64,000 nt of DNA from Acanthococcus lagerstroemiae (GCA_031841125.1 CM063112.1:25508603-25572602); one strand, 5' to 3'. Positions 42,470 to 54,244 are shown, numbered from the stretch's first letter. Numbers and translations are program-made. Notes: generated by a model from the sequence alone, not told the origin.

Positions 42470-43960
42470 AATTGCTTTTTTTTTCTTCTTTTTTTCTTCC
42501 TACAATTTCTTTAGTTAGTGCACTACTTATTCTTTACAATAGTTACACATATTGCGGTTGTTATTAGTCGGACTGTATGCTACGCTGTTTTTTGTTTCTG
42601 TAATTAGTAGTTGTATTAGTAACTGCACTTCGTATCAAAGTTTTGTAAGTTCTGTTGTTAGTTTGTATTATTTTTTCCCTATTCTGCTGATCAAGTTTGT
42701 TAAAAGTTTTTGAGTCCAGTGTAAATGCTGTTTGTTTTACCGATGTTAGTTTTTATTTTTGGTAATGTTACTGTAAATTGTGTGTTCCTCGTCAGTCTAG
42801 TGTTAGTTTTGCTGTATTTCGTTAGTAAATTATGTTTTTTCACGTATTTTATTGCACTTATTTCATGTAATTTTTCCAAAGTTAGCGCCTTTGTTTCCTC
42901 AAAATGTTGTACGGAGCTAAATCTTTTTGGTTTTTTGTAAAGTATTTTCAAGAATTTTTTTTTGGTTAACTGTAACTGGTTTTAAATTAGTTTTATAGGC
43001 TGCTCCCCAGCTTGATATTCCGTACCGTATTTTTGATTGAACTATCGCTGTGTAAAGAATGCGCTTTACTTCTTGAGAGATTATGTCCCTGAATTGAATT
43101 GCAATAAAAATAGACTGTAATAGTTTTTTTGCTAAATATTTGCCTTGTTGTTTCCAATTTAGATTTTTATCTATTATTATCCCTAAATATTTCATAGTGT
43201 CGACGGTATTTATTTGCCGGCAATTATTGTTTAATTGAAAACATTTATCATTTCTATTACACTGATTTGTATGAACGTGAATATCTACTTCCTCGTTATT
43301 TTTCTCATTTTTTAGTGCAAATTGTACCGATTTAGTTTTTTTTTTTTTTTTTTTTTTTTTTTGGGTTCAGTATCAGTTCATTATCATTCCGCCAGGTTAT
43401 TACTTTTCTAATATCTTTTTCGGCTTTTCCCCTGATTTCTTCACAGCTATCTCCTTTTTCTATTATGACGGTGTCATCTGCATATGAAATTATTTCTCCC
43501 TCTATGTTAATTTCAGTCACGTCATTAATATAAATTAGGAAGAGTAACGGTGACAAGGCAGAACCTTGTGGCGTGCCTCCTTTTAGTGTGAGGATCTCGC
43601 TTTCTGTTGTTCCTATTCTTACTTTTTCTATTTTCCAAGTATGAGGTGACCCAACTTAGTACTTTGCCCTCACAGCCTGCTCTTTCAATTTTTCCAATTA
43701 GTTTTTGATGATTCACTAGATCAAATGCTTTAGAGAGGTCTTGAAAGATCGCTAGACATTTTTTGTTTTCATCTAAATATGTGGATATTTTGATGTGCAG
43801 GTTATTGATAGCTTCTTCTGTTCCCATATTATTCCTGAACCCCAATTGATTGTTTGAAAAGAATTTGGTTTTTTCCAAAAATTTATTTAGTTGAAACGTT
43901 ACTGCTTTCTCTAATATTTTTGAGGCTGTTGAAAGTAGCGAAATTAATGGTACCAAACTC
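42470..43960 (-). mobile_element. CR1/Jockey-like LINE, minus strand
   Basis: Minus-strand coding from 43960 down to about 42690: LVPLISLLSTASKILEKAVT, LGFRNNMGTEEAINNL, IFQDLSKAFDLVNHQK and ENRKSK. After a frameshift near 43620 it continues SPLLFLIYINDVTEIN, IISYADDTVII, then MKYLGIIIDKNLNWKQ, LYTAIVQSKIRYGISSWG and the C-terminal KKHNLLTKYSKTNTRLT. It is truncated at the RT start. On the plus strand the 3' tail is the T-rich run at 42475-42505. It is a different LINE family from the 39400 element by motif wording. Confidence 0.85.
43332..43556 (-). pseudogene. LINE RT catalytic box with poly-Lys run
   Basis: 74 open codons: MSPLLFLIYINDVTEIN, SYADDTVIIEKG (YADD catalytic pair), WRNDNELILNPKK. 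The end is a homopolymer of lysine codons. The underlying DNA is a run of about 26 T (plus strand, 43337-43362). The run replaces the expected L-N-x-x-K-T segment and shifts the frame. Confidence 0.75.
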
Positions 43961-43961
43961 G

Positions 43962-44423
43962 CTGATACGTTTCTGTCCGTACCACGCGAACACGGACGAA
44001 ACAAGAGGACGAATTTGGCAGACTCCAAATTCCACTCCAACTCATTTAGTTGCGTCCCGATAAGCAACCCGCGCCCAACTAACGTGTCCAACAAGCACGC
44101 GGACTGCGGAACCGTGACTGAAATACGAAATCCGTCTCAACTTCCACAAAACAGATTACACGCAGAAGGACGACTGTACGCGCGCGAAGAAAAACTTCCA
44201 ACCAATTCGACGCGCGAGAAAGAAAGCGTACAAAATAAAAGTGAGAAGAATTATGTTAAGGAGCGCGGTAGGGAGACAGAGAAAGAGAGAGAAAAAAAAG
44301 GCTCACTCGCCCAAAAATTGCAATGTATTTCTCGCCTCGACTCCTCTCTCGCGCTCTGGCACATAAAGAGCCAAAAATCCAGAATGTGATGAAATTGCAT
44401 TCCAGCGATTCACGAGTCCGTGG
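43962..44423. other. CpG-rich unassigned sequence
   Basis: Clearly richer in CG dinucleotides than its surroundings (acgcgcgcgaag, gacgcgcgag and others). ORFs on both strands have no motifs. It may be the upstream part of a promoter region (see 44424). Confidence 0.5.
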
Positions 44424-45089
44424 TATATAACTTTCCGCCAGCGACTTTTTCGACTCGCACGCACACACTCTCGCACCTCCTCCCCACGCCGACCAGAGTG
44501 AGACAATGAGCGACCGAGAGGAATCCCTCTCGACGACTTTTATCAATCTTTCACTCGCGCCAAGCCACGGCCCTTTCCGACGCTCCGCGCGACGCCGCCC
44601 GCCGCCGCCAACGACGGAGCGGCGCAACAGTTTTAACCCTTCGCGGAATAAAAACGAATAGAATAAGGTTATACACTATCATCGGAATGTCTTCTGCCAC
44701 TTTCGAACATAACTCCTTAACCGTTGCATCCACCCCCGCACCGGTTCGTGCGTGCCCGCTGCCGGCGTGTACATTTTAAATTTTCATCATCGTTCGTGAA
44801 TATTCGTAATGATTCGTATCGACGCCGAATGATAATGCCCGACGACTGACTATATCCTCTCGTCCAATCAACTCATTCTTCACGTGCGCGCCGATAACAT
44901 CCCGTTTGAAATTTAACGAAATTGCATCGCGATATTCTGGCATTCGTTTTCTCGCGCCGTCGGTTACGTAAAATTTTCGAGAGAACGAGCGACGAGAGAA
45001 GCAAATTTTTTTTTTTTAAATTGTCGATTCGCGTCGCAGTGAACCGCAACTCACGCGTTCCATTCATCCGCCTGCACACTCGAGTAAGT
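44424..45089 (+). promoter_or_regulatory. Candidate promoter and first exon of a host gene
   Basis: TATATAA at 44424-44430, in CpG-rich DNA (43960-44900), faces right. About 650 bp later a consensus 5' splice site gtaagt (45084-45089) follows gcacactcga. A second candidate is atgcaac/gtaagt at 45191-45203, where an ATG lies directly before the donor. No long ORF lies between, so any exon here would be 5' UTR. The support is motif-level and compositional only. Confidence 0.35.
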
Positions 45090-45460
45090 AAATTTTAAAA
45101 TTTTAAAAAGAAAATTGCATTCTGATTTTCCGTTCATTTTTCGCGTAATTCGCCACACACCGGTTGACCAATCGAACCGGCTAATTCAACATGCAACGTA
45201 AGTTTTCGATACATGAAAAATTTGATGCGCTCGAGTTTTTGAATGGATTATAATATTGTTCGGATGGCAATTTTTTCAATGAAACTGAAACATCCCACGA
45301 CTATTAGTCGCTGTTAAGATCACATCGGCATGTAGCCGGATGAATTAATCGGGTAGAAATACAGAATTTCAGTCAAAAAAAAACTGATCAAAAAGTGACT
45401 TAATTTACAGAAAAATTAACTTTTTGCAACAATATACAGTAGCGGGAGAACACAACTATA
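45090..45460. other. Non-coding; possible intron start
   Basis: AT-rich sequence after the candidate splice donor, with a second donor-like gtaagt at 45198-45203. No gene recognised. Confidence 0.35.
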
Positions 45461-46736
45461 CAGGGTGTCCGAGTTTCGGTTGCTAAGCGGGGAGGAATGC
45501 ATAGCACTTGAGTAGACAAAGCAAAAGTATTATTATCACCTTTTGCCTAATCACAAAATTGAGGGCGCCGCATCTTTGTAAAAATCGAAAAATTCACCAA
45601 TTTTGACCCATTATAAAAATCACGAGTAATGATGTTGCCCAGTCTACAATGATGCCATGTTACAGCACTCACTTAGAGTAACAAAACAAGTTATTACGAT
45701 ATCCGGCCTGCTCTGAAAATTTAAGCAGGTAAATGGCATCCAAAATTCAGAAATTTCAATTTTTTACAAAATTGTGCAAAAAGCCTACTTTTACTGAACC
45801 CTAACATGAATAACCAAAGGCCGGCGTTTCTCATTATCAAAACTGGTAGCCCTGATTCAGATGAACAAAAAATCATACCACTATCTCCTTCCAGTTTTTA
45901 GAATTTAAAAAGTTATGTCGTGTTGAAGTTCATGAAGCTTCTGAAATGATCGAAAAATGAACCTTATGATCAAAGAAGAAAAAGAAAAAAAAAAAGAAAA
46001 ATAACAAACGCTTCTAATTTATTGTAACTTTCAATAGTCGTTATGCCTGAATGAATGACTGGCGTTACATGAAGACTCCTCCATCTGTTGAACTAGTTGT
46101 CTAACCACCATAAAATAGGCACTGGAATACAAATTTTTGTTTCTGCCTACGAATTTCGGGAAACTTACTTTTGATCGTAGCCTAGAAACCAAATAGCATT
46201 CCCCCTAACAGTTTAATTTTTAGGGCGAGTTAAATTTTCTGTTTTTTTGAAATCTGAAAGTACTTCAACGCGTCTTAACTTTTTAAATTCTGAAAACTGG
46301 AAGGAGATAGTGGTATGATTTTTTGTTCATCTAAATCAGGGCTACCAGTTTTGATAATGAGAACTGTACGCCAGCCTTTGGTTATTCATGTTGGGATTCA
46401 GTGAAAGTAGGCTTTTTGCACAATTTTGTAAAAGAAAATAGAAATTTCTGAATTTTGGATGCCATTTACCTGCTAAAATTTTCAGAGCAGGCTGGACATC
46501 GTAACAACTTGTTTTGTTACTCTAAGTGAGTGCTGTACCATGGTATCATTGTAGACTGGGCAACATCATTACTCGTGATTTTTGTAATAGGTTAAAATTA
46601 GTGAATTTTTCGATTTTTACAAAGATGCGGCGCCTTCAATTTTGCGATAAGGCAAAAGGTGATAATAACACTTCTGCTTCGTCTATTCAAGTACTATTCA
46701 TTCCTCCCCGCTTAGCAACCGAAACTCGACACCCTG
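45461..46736. mobile_element. Long foldback element with ~470 bp arms
   Basis: The left arm (45461-45929) and right arm (46262-46736) are reverse complements with scattered differences. Ends are cagggtgtccgagtttcggt and its near-complement, flanked by TA (45459-45460 and 46737-46738). The 330 bp loop contains a poly-A tract and no ORF. The structure fits a long-TIR DNA element of the Tc1/mariner-like TA-inserting type; the encoding family is not identifiable. Confidence 0.88.
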
Positions 46737-46739
46737 TAT

Positions 46740-47165
46740 ATATCAAGGCACAAAATACTTCAACAGTCTTCCAGAAAATGTAAAAATAGAAATAATCCAG
46801 GCAACAAATCGAAACACACACATTATAAAAAGAAAACTGAATCTCCTACTACGGGACCAGAAAATTATACAGACTAGGTTGGTATACTTTAAGGTAAGGA
46901 GTAAGAAAAGTGTAGGGCTTACGGAAGGGGGTGGGGGTTTCAACGTCTCGGGATACACACTTTCTTTAGATTCTAAATAGCAGTATGTACTTTAGTTTCT
47001 TATTTTCTTATCTCATTTTTTCTTTAGTTTTATATTTCTTTTTTCTTTTTTTCATGTATATTAATTCATCATAGCTATTGTAACATAATATTATGCCGAA
47101 CCCAAAACGAGCTTAGGCTCAGTGGGCAAGGAGCTAATAAATCTAATCTAATCTAATCTAAAAAA
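46740..47165 (+). pseudogene. LINE 3' end with (TCTAA)n tail
   Basis: A plus-strand frame reads GTKYFNSLPENVKIEIIQAT then KRKLNLLLRDQK. The N-S-L-P motif and the following basic helix are the C-terminal signature of CR1/Jockey-like ORF2. It is followed by a 3' UTR and the pentamer tail aatctaatctaatctaatcta (47140-47160). It begins directly at the right end of the foldback element, suggesting the foldback inserted near or into it. Confidence 0.6.
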
Positions 47166-47239
47166 ATCCGATTAATTTATTTAAAAAGCGGACTTTTAAC
47201 AAAATTTAGGTGAAACCCAGGGCTCTATCAATTTAAATA

Positions 47240-47412
47240 AAGGCAGTGCCGGTTTCACCACACGGGCTGACTGGGCTGAAGCCCAGAGCGGCAAAATTTT
47301 GCGACGGCAAATTTGCGACCCAATCAAATTTGAGGGAGAGGGCATGGAAAGAAATAAGGCCGCAAAAATACTGCAGCCAGGGCGGCAAGGCACTTAAAAC
47401 CGGCCCTTATCT
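47240..47412. mobile_element. Candidate hAT-like MITE
   Basis: cagtgccggtttcac at 47240 and ttaaaaccggccctta ending near 47409 form an imperfect inverted pair of about 15 bp. The interior repeats gcggcaa words. No clean 8 bp duplication was found, so this is tentative. Confidence 0.4.
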
Positions 47413-47657
47413 CCATTCCAATTTTTTCACGTAAGGGTTAATTTTACTAAATTAAACAACTCTGGAAGACGTTGTAGAAGATCCCCTCATCGAGATGACA
47501 GGATTTCAATTTCGCCGAGATGAAAACGAATGAGACCAAGAAGCACATAACCCATTTTTTTCACTTTTTCAATTTTGACAACTCAAACTTCGACCTAGTC
47601 AGCTAATAAACATTTTCAAACTTGACAAGCAATAAGAAAAAGTTCTGAAAGTAAATG

Positions 47658-50094
47658 ATCAGGGTGTCCATTCTTGTTCGGAAATGATTTTCTCGACTTT
47701 TCTAGGTTTTCCAAGCCAATTTTTCCAGTTTTCCAGACCCTTCAAATACAAATTACGCATGCAAAGGGGGAGGGAAGGTCTAATGTTTTCGAACATCGTT
47801 AATCACTACACAAACTTTTTTTTAATACCGTGTGCTTATGAAGCTGTGACAGAGAGGGTGTAAAAATTTAATGATGGAAATGAAAGCGCTCCATGGGGTG
47901 CAGCGTGGTGCGATGTCAGTTGAACTGATTGGAACTCAATGGGGTTAAGTCCAAAAAATCGCACTTTTCAGGAAGCGAAAAAAAAGTTTTATTCGAAATT
48001 TTGAAAATCGTGGAATACGTCCTCTTCAGGGTTGTGGTAGAGGGTCCACAAGAGACAACTTTTAAGCCTGGTCCCGTCGAATAAGATTTTGATGGACCTG
48101 AGCAGGAGGGTTCAACGTTTTTGGACTTAACCCCTTCTGGTTCTAAACGATTTTTTTGTAGTTTTACGACTCGAAATTGCCCCCCCCTTGTAGCCAGACA
48201 TAAAGGGGTCAATTTAGTCTCGGTTCTATTCAAATCGAGCAAAATCCCTGCTTGTAAGAAAAAAGTTCTGAAGCTGTATTGGAAAATTGCGATTTCATTT
48301 TTGAAAATAGCACTTTTCAGGTATAGAAATGCAAAAAGAGGGGGTGGGCTGGAACTTTTCATCTATTCCTATTTTTTACATTAAAATACACTATTTTCGA
48401 AGAATTTCTGGAAAAAATCCATTTTCTGAAAAAATTTAATTGCAAAAAAATGAAAGAAAGCGATGTTGCCAAAAAACTCTTTCCCAGCGGTTTCACGAAA
48501 CTTTGACTACACCAGCAGATCCGCGATACTTCAATACCCCATAATCCGTCAAAAAAGCAAAAACGACAAAAGTGGACTTAACCCCTTTTAGTTCTTACTG
48601 ATTCAATTAACAACGTCATAGATTTTTTTTCGTACGACTTAATGCCGACCGTGAAGGGGGGGGGGGAGAATAAAATTCGTCGAAAATTGGTTTATAGGTT
48701 TCCGAGGTCGTTGCATTCAATTTCAGGGGTAATTTTTGGATCCTGTCCCTCCTGGAGCGACCCATGAGGTACCAAGAGTGTTGGACAAGCAACGGTTGAC
48801 TCGAAATTCACCCTTTCTAATTAAAGCCCCCGAATAGGGTAAAAATACAGTCTCATTTATTCAAAGTGTTGTTAATAGAAAATAACGTCGTAAAAATTTC
48901 TCAACTGGAAAAGCACAGGAGCTTAAATTTGGTCCAGATTGAAAATCGGAAGCGATATTCGAAATCAGCGACGCAAAATCTCCCCTATTTCGATAATTCG
49001 TGCAATTTTCCGCCGGAGAAGCTGAATTCGTAATACGACAGTGCTCTAGAAGTGGTTGGATAAAAATATCTGCGGCGATATTCGAAATCAGCGACTCAGA
49101 GCTTGGTTGGCCATCCTGTCCAAAAAATTGACTTTACAATTTCGTAAAGAATTTGGAACCTGAGGAAAACTAGAGTAACAGGAATTAGCCCCTCCGTCGT
49201 CAAACTTAAATGGTTTACGGGGAGGGAAAATAACAATAAAAATGAATTATGGAACCCAGGTGAAAAAGCTCCAGCATATCTAACGACAAATGCTATGAAA
49301 GGAAAAAGGTGGTTAGCATTTGAAAAATTATGGCTGGCACCAGGGGAGGCGGAAGAGGCTTCAATTTAAGAATACCGAGAGATATAATATATTAAGGTCA
49401 TACATTTGAAAACAGGGGACTCTTCCGTAACGCGATAATAATTATTATGCGGTCTTTAGATTTTCTTCAAATTTTGTGGATTAAATACTCTTTCCCCAAA
49501 ATTTTAGAAGTCCCTTTCACTCACCCTGATCTGCATTTGCAAAGGAGATGGGAGCCGAAGAAAAACCTGATGACAGGATGTTCCAGAAGGTGAATTCATT
49601 GGTTTTCAAATTTTCGTTTCATAACGACCTTCTCAAAAAGTTCTTTATACCGGAGAGAAGAGCTAGACTGAATATTTTTTTCTTTTTCGCGTATTTTCGC
49701 GCCGATTTTCGAATTCTCGCGAACAGGATGAAATAAAAACATGAAACACGAAACAGCTGATATTGGTTGAAGTTTATAGGGATTAGTTCGCGTTTCGTCA
49801 TATTTTTCGTGAAATGGTTCGTGAAAAGTTACGAAATACGTCAAGCGTACAGCCGCCTGAATATAAAAGTGTAGATGCCAAACGAATACCATGAAAACGA
49901 TTTCGAAAAATTTTTTAAATAAGAAATAGGGTAAATTCTGTTTGAAGTACTACAGAATTTCGCAGTCGATTTTTCCACAAAATTCCTTGAATTTTAGGTG
50001 AAAAATGCTAAAATTCCCTGACTTTTCCCTGACTGTTCCAGGCGGACAAAATTCCCCGACTTTCTCAGGTTTTCCAGAGAATGGACACCCTGAT
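47658..50094. mobile_element. 2.4 kb TIR-bounded element, no transposase seen
   Basis: Perfect 17 bp inverted ends atcagggtgtccattct (47658-47674) and its complement (50078-50094). Subterminal words ctaggttttcc and ctcaggttttcc lie inside each end. The interior has no transposase. It contains two gcgatattcgaaatcagcgac repeats (48953 and 49077) and two copies of ggacttaaccccttt.. about 450 bp apart (48124, 48574). A short duplication beside the ends (atg/gat) is ambiguous. The ends may belong to one old element later expanded by other insertions. Confidence 0.55.
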
Positions 50095-50383
50095 GATACA
50101 GGTAGCAACAGCGTCTTGCTTCTAATTCTCCACCTGCTTAGCCGCTTTCCCAAATTATCAAGGAAGTTAAATTTTGAATCCGAAAAAAAAAATTTGGTGA
50201 GACCTTCCACCAACATTCTTTAGTACATTTTCCTGCTTACTTTTTTTAATATAAATTATTTTAAGATTCGTTAAAACTCCCCAAGGTTTCTCAAAGTTCG
50301 TAAAAACTCGATTACAACATTTTATGACCCATTTTCTGCTGTGGCGGAGGGAATTGCAGACCAGATATTCAATATTTAGTGAG

Positions 50384-50467
50384 ATAGTTGGTGTAATGGG
50401 ACGTACGGCGATGCACGCATGCCAAAGTGGCCCTGAGACATCGCACCCCCAGCGAGAAACAATATGA
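50384..50467 (-). mobile_element. Short retroposed repeat, ~84 bp copy
   Basis: Third copy of the family at 10931 and 40454. It starts gttggtgtaatgggacgta and contains cggcgatgcacgcatgccaaa. It is flanked by ttagtgag (50376-50383 and 50468-50475). The shortest copy, again sharing the ggtg..gtgggacg end. Confidence 0.75.
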
Positions 50468-50939
50468 TTAGTGAGTATACGGATACCTAATACAGAATAC
50501 ATCAGAAAAAAAGGACAGTTCTACATTGATGAGATTTTACCATTATTTCTCTACAGTAGAATGGGGTGGTCATGGAAGGAACAGCAACTCAACAAAGTTT
50601 CCAACTTTTCAGGGTTGCTTTTGAAACAATAGGTCAGAAAATACTTTTTTTAAATTCTCTTCAAATCAGAAATCAAATTTGCCTTAGGACTAGGGTGTAT
50701 GTCTAAATATTTTGTGTTCCTTGTATACAAAGTAATTCCTTTTGATTGACTCTCAACTCACTTTTCCCTGTGCATAAATTATCTTTCTTCTCTCGACCTA
50801 TCGCAGGAGCTAAAAAAACTCCAGGTTAGGCTCAGACCTACTACTAGAAAATTATATACTTTTCCCGCCCTACTTGTGGTATGCCCCACGAGAATGTTGG
50901 AGCCATCCCGCCAACTGCGTATATTTGAATTTGCATATA

Positions 50940-51252
50940 CAGTAGGACGTCGATTAGGCGGACTAATTGGGACCAGAGGCTTTCCGGATAATCGAACCAT
51001 GTGCTTATTTTATAGAGGTGAATACATTTTGAAGGAAAATAGTTCAAACAACTAGCTCATTGTTTTCAGAATTCCCTGATTTGTCCAGAAAACATTAACA
51101 GATTGAATAGGCTACACTAAAAAGAGAGAAAAAAGAGGTTTTGCCTAAAAATCTAGGCCCTGATTTTTATCATTTTTTGGAAGGGGGAGGGGGAGAATTT
51201 CGGTTAGTCGACGTTCCGGATGATTGACTTTCGGATAGTCGACATTCTACTG
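50940..51252. mobile_element. Pogo/Tigger-like MITE
   Basis: Inverted ends cagtaggacgtcgattaggcg (50940) and the complement of cggatagtcgacattctactg (ending 51252), flanked by TA. Internal ttccggataatcgaacca and cggttagtcgac words echo the ends. No ORF of its own; the 67-73 codon minus-strand ORFs in this stretch are incidental. Confidence 0.75.
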
Positions 51253-51254
51253 TA

Positions 51255-52640
51255 ACGTGTTTTTAAAATTCGCCGTCCCTTTGTCGCCCGAGGCTGAAAC
51301 CTCATCATCAGCCATGGGAAATCAAGGCCTGATTTCAACATTTCTAATAATTTACATAGAAAACTGTTTTTTTTTTCCCAAAAAATTTAAAACGTTTGTT
51401 AAAGGTTTCTTTTTTTTTTTATATATCTACTAGGGTAGTTTTTATTCAGTCTTAGTGGGAATTTATTTGCGAATGAGGGAGACATATGTGCTACACGTTC
51501 TTTTTGCTTCGCAAGGAAAAATACACTTAACTTCGATATTGTTGACCGAAAATTAATTCAATTGGCTATGGGACTGTGCTCGATAATAAAATAGTTTGGC
51601 TCCGCAATCAAGGTCAATGGTCCCAGGGGATGGCTTCAGAAAGGAAGCAGGAAGGCCGAGAACATACAGTTGGTTTTTCAGATAGCTGAATTGAACTTTA
51701 AAGTAGTTCCTACAGTCAGCTTCTCGGAGTGCCACTAAAGGGAGTTGAGACCAAATAACAATCAGTCGATCGAAAAAGTGTCCTAGTTACTATTCAAAAA
51801 TTTCAAAAAGAAATTAAAATTTAATTTGGATCCTTTCTGGGGCAACCAGACGAGTCGGATACGAATTGGCTATAGCAACCTTGAAAACTTGGAATGAGGT
51901 GATATCTTGAAAAATTTAGCAATATTTGGTGCCAACCTCCTTTGGTGGTTCCTCAAGGGATCAGACGTGAAAATTACCCGCAAATCGATTTAAGAAACCT
52001 CAAAACCTGTGAGTCAATTCGTATCTCGAATTTCATTTTCCGCCCCTCCTCTTTTCATTTGAGAATCATCCCTTGAGGGCACTGACCCACACTTCGGGGT
52101 CAGGCTACATTTTATGCTTGACCAGCATCGTATGTATAGCTTCCTGAAAATTATGAGAACAAATTTTCAACCCAATTAAATTCCATGGAAAACAGTTTTT
52201 CAATTAAAAATTTTTATTCAATGTATTTCTTTATAGAAGGGTAGAAGGTATGTGTAACGCGTTCCTCTTTTTCGATCAAGCTAAACACTTTACTGGATTT
52301 TTTTTTGTATTTTATTAAAACTGGAGGGGTTTCCGGTAGAAATTCCGGCGTATAAAAATGACGATCACTTTAATATCTATGTACGTTAACTGGAGGTGGA
52401 AAGGATTGTTCGGATTTTTTAAATTCTTTCAAAATTGTATTTTTTGGAACAAGGAAAACTTTAGGTAAATCAGTAACATTTTGTGATACTTAAGTCTTAA
52501 GTTGAGAATGTTTGGATACAATAGAGTATATTCAGAAATTTTTATACGGTAAGTAGGGTTTAGACGTGGTTTTGTAATATAAGACTGAAATTTAAAAATT
52601 TCAACTTTTACTGGTTGCTTTTTTATGCCTTTTGGCTTCC
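51255..52640. other. Unassigned non-coding sequence
   Basis: About 1.4 kb with no recognised gene. Two T-runs (51367-51377, 51410-51420). The sequence before 52644 is a pyrimidine-rich tract ending in an AG acceptor. Confidence 0.4.
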
Positions 52641-52643
52641 CAG

Positions 52644-53006
52644 TCGCCTTCTCCCACCAGAATCACCCTACAACATATCTTCTGCTCGGAAGGAGGCACT
52701 ACTACTGGTTACCTACACAGGCTGAAATTTCAGAGGTTCACATGAAAATGAGAATAATTACATTTGAAGGGGTAAAGGAAAGGATATACCTATACGATCA
52801 CAGATCTAACTCCAGAATTTTCTACAATCATTTTACCGCTAATGAGTGGTTTGTACATGATATATTAAGACTGATAGGTTCTTATTCAGCATCCGTTCAA
52901 CTATACGGGCTGACTGGGCTACACAACGACGTCTCTGAAGTAATGACTCGGGTGGAAAGCAAAGTAGAAAAAAAGAAGAAAAAAGCATGTAATCCCTGTC
53001 AACTGG
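52644..53006 (+). CDS. Candidate host-gene exon (unknown protein)
   Basis: An open frame of about 120 codons, entered at an AG after a pyrimidine-rich tract (ttttggcttcccag, alternative AG at 52660) and left at cAACTGG/GTAAGT (donor 53007-53012), with a stop codon just inside the intron. The peptide has ordinary complexity: LLLGRRHYYWLPTQAEISEV, MRIITFEGVKERIYLYDHRS, FTANEWFVHDILRLIGSYSA and a lysine-rich end with C-N-P-C. I recognise no family. It does not look like a transposon protein. Only this one exon is proposed, so the gene's start and end are unknown. It may belong with the promoter-like region at 44.4 kb. Confidence 0.4.
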
Positions 53007-53009
53007 GTA

Positions 53010-53960
53010 AGTAGACAAATCATCTTGACAACGTGTAAATATGTTCGCCTGCTCTCATATCTGAAGGGGCCAGGAATATGGACATTCAGAGAAATTATGT
53101 ACAGCAGTATAATGGAAAAATTCTTTCTCAGCACTGTTAGTATGTAGATAGACGTCTTGGTAATGTTATAGAAGTCACAGTAACTATTTAAAAAATCCTA
53201 TTAACAGGGTGTTCAGAAAATTAATTTTGGCTACATCTATGTACGGAAATTTTTGCATTTCTTCAATTTCACACAAAATTGACTTTTTCGCGGTAAATGA
53301 TCTCTACTGCTTCATATCCTTCGTCTCATTCTTATCTATTTTAGTTTCTAAGATGATAGAAAATTGATAATTTTCAAATTCTTACCATTTTTATTATTCA
53401 AATTTGTAGAAAGTACCTCACTTATAACTGAGGAGGGCCAGAGGCTGTACTTTCTGGTCACTTCGTTTGTTCCCAGCAAAATTTCCTTCGAATACTGAAG
53501 AAATTACGAAGGGGGGGGGGCACTTTCATAATTTTTTTTACAGCGAAAATTCCGAATTAAAATTTTCAAGCTCGAAAACTTAAAATAGTTAGGTGTGAAG
53601 TCGAGGATTATTTTTGAAGAGTGAAAATGAGAGAATCGTTTACTGCGAGAAAATTTCTAGGTCCAGAAAACAATTCTTATGAATAATGGAAGAAATATGA
53701 GCATTTTTGTACATACTTTTTCACCAAAATCAATTTTCTAACAGCCAATAATTGATCTGAGTATAATTTTCTTTCATTTTTCAATGATTGATGTATCTTG
53801 CATCATTACCAAAAAGTTTCACCGGTCTATCTATTACTAATATAATTACACATAATTTTTTTAAATGTCAACATATTTGGGTCTTCAAATGTAAGAGCCA
53901 GTAAACATACCCACACATTGTCAGTTTGAGATCTTTACTTACCCCAGTTGAAAATAAGTC
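53010..53960. other. Unassigned sequence
   Basis: No gene recognised; a G-run at 53512-53520. Confidence 0.4.
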
Positions 53961-53965
53961 ACATG

Positions 53966-54244
53966 CAGAGGCGTAGCCAGGGGGAGGCGAAGCGGACGAA
54001 TGCCCCCCCCCCAAGGCACCTGAAATTGAATGTATAATATGCAAAAATGAGCAATTTTTCGCTTTTAAAACACGTTGTTTCGAAAAATTTTTGCTCGAGC
54101 AGTAATTTTACCTTCATTTTTATAAAATAGTCCTCTAATACCGGCGATTTTTAAAAAATACCTCAATTTTCAACTTTTCCTCCCTTGAAAATCTTACTCT
54201 GTCTCCCACCCCCCGCCTTTGGGAAAATCCTGGCTACACAGGTG
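53966..54244. mobile_element. hAT-like MITE, 279 bp
   Basis: Imperfect inverted ends cagaggcgtagccagg (53966) and the complement of cctggctacacaggtg (ending 54244), flanked by gtcacatg (53958-53965) and gtcacata (54245-54252), seven of eight matching. The interior has C-runs and no ORF. Confidence 0.75.

Noticed and set aside
44303..44733. Arg-rich minus-strand ORFs in the CpG-rich block
   Set aside because: Arg/Ala/Gly-rich reading of CG-rich DNA, overlapping on both strands, no domain.
49548..49736. A 62-codon plus-strand ORF as a transposase for the 47658 element
   Set aside because: Too short and without a DDE/RNase H motif.
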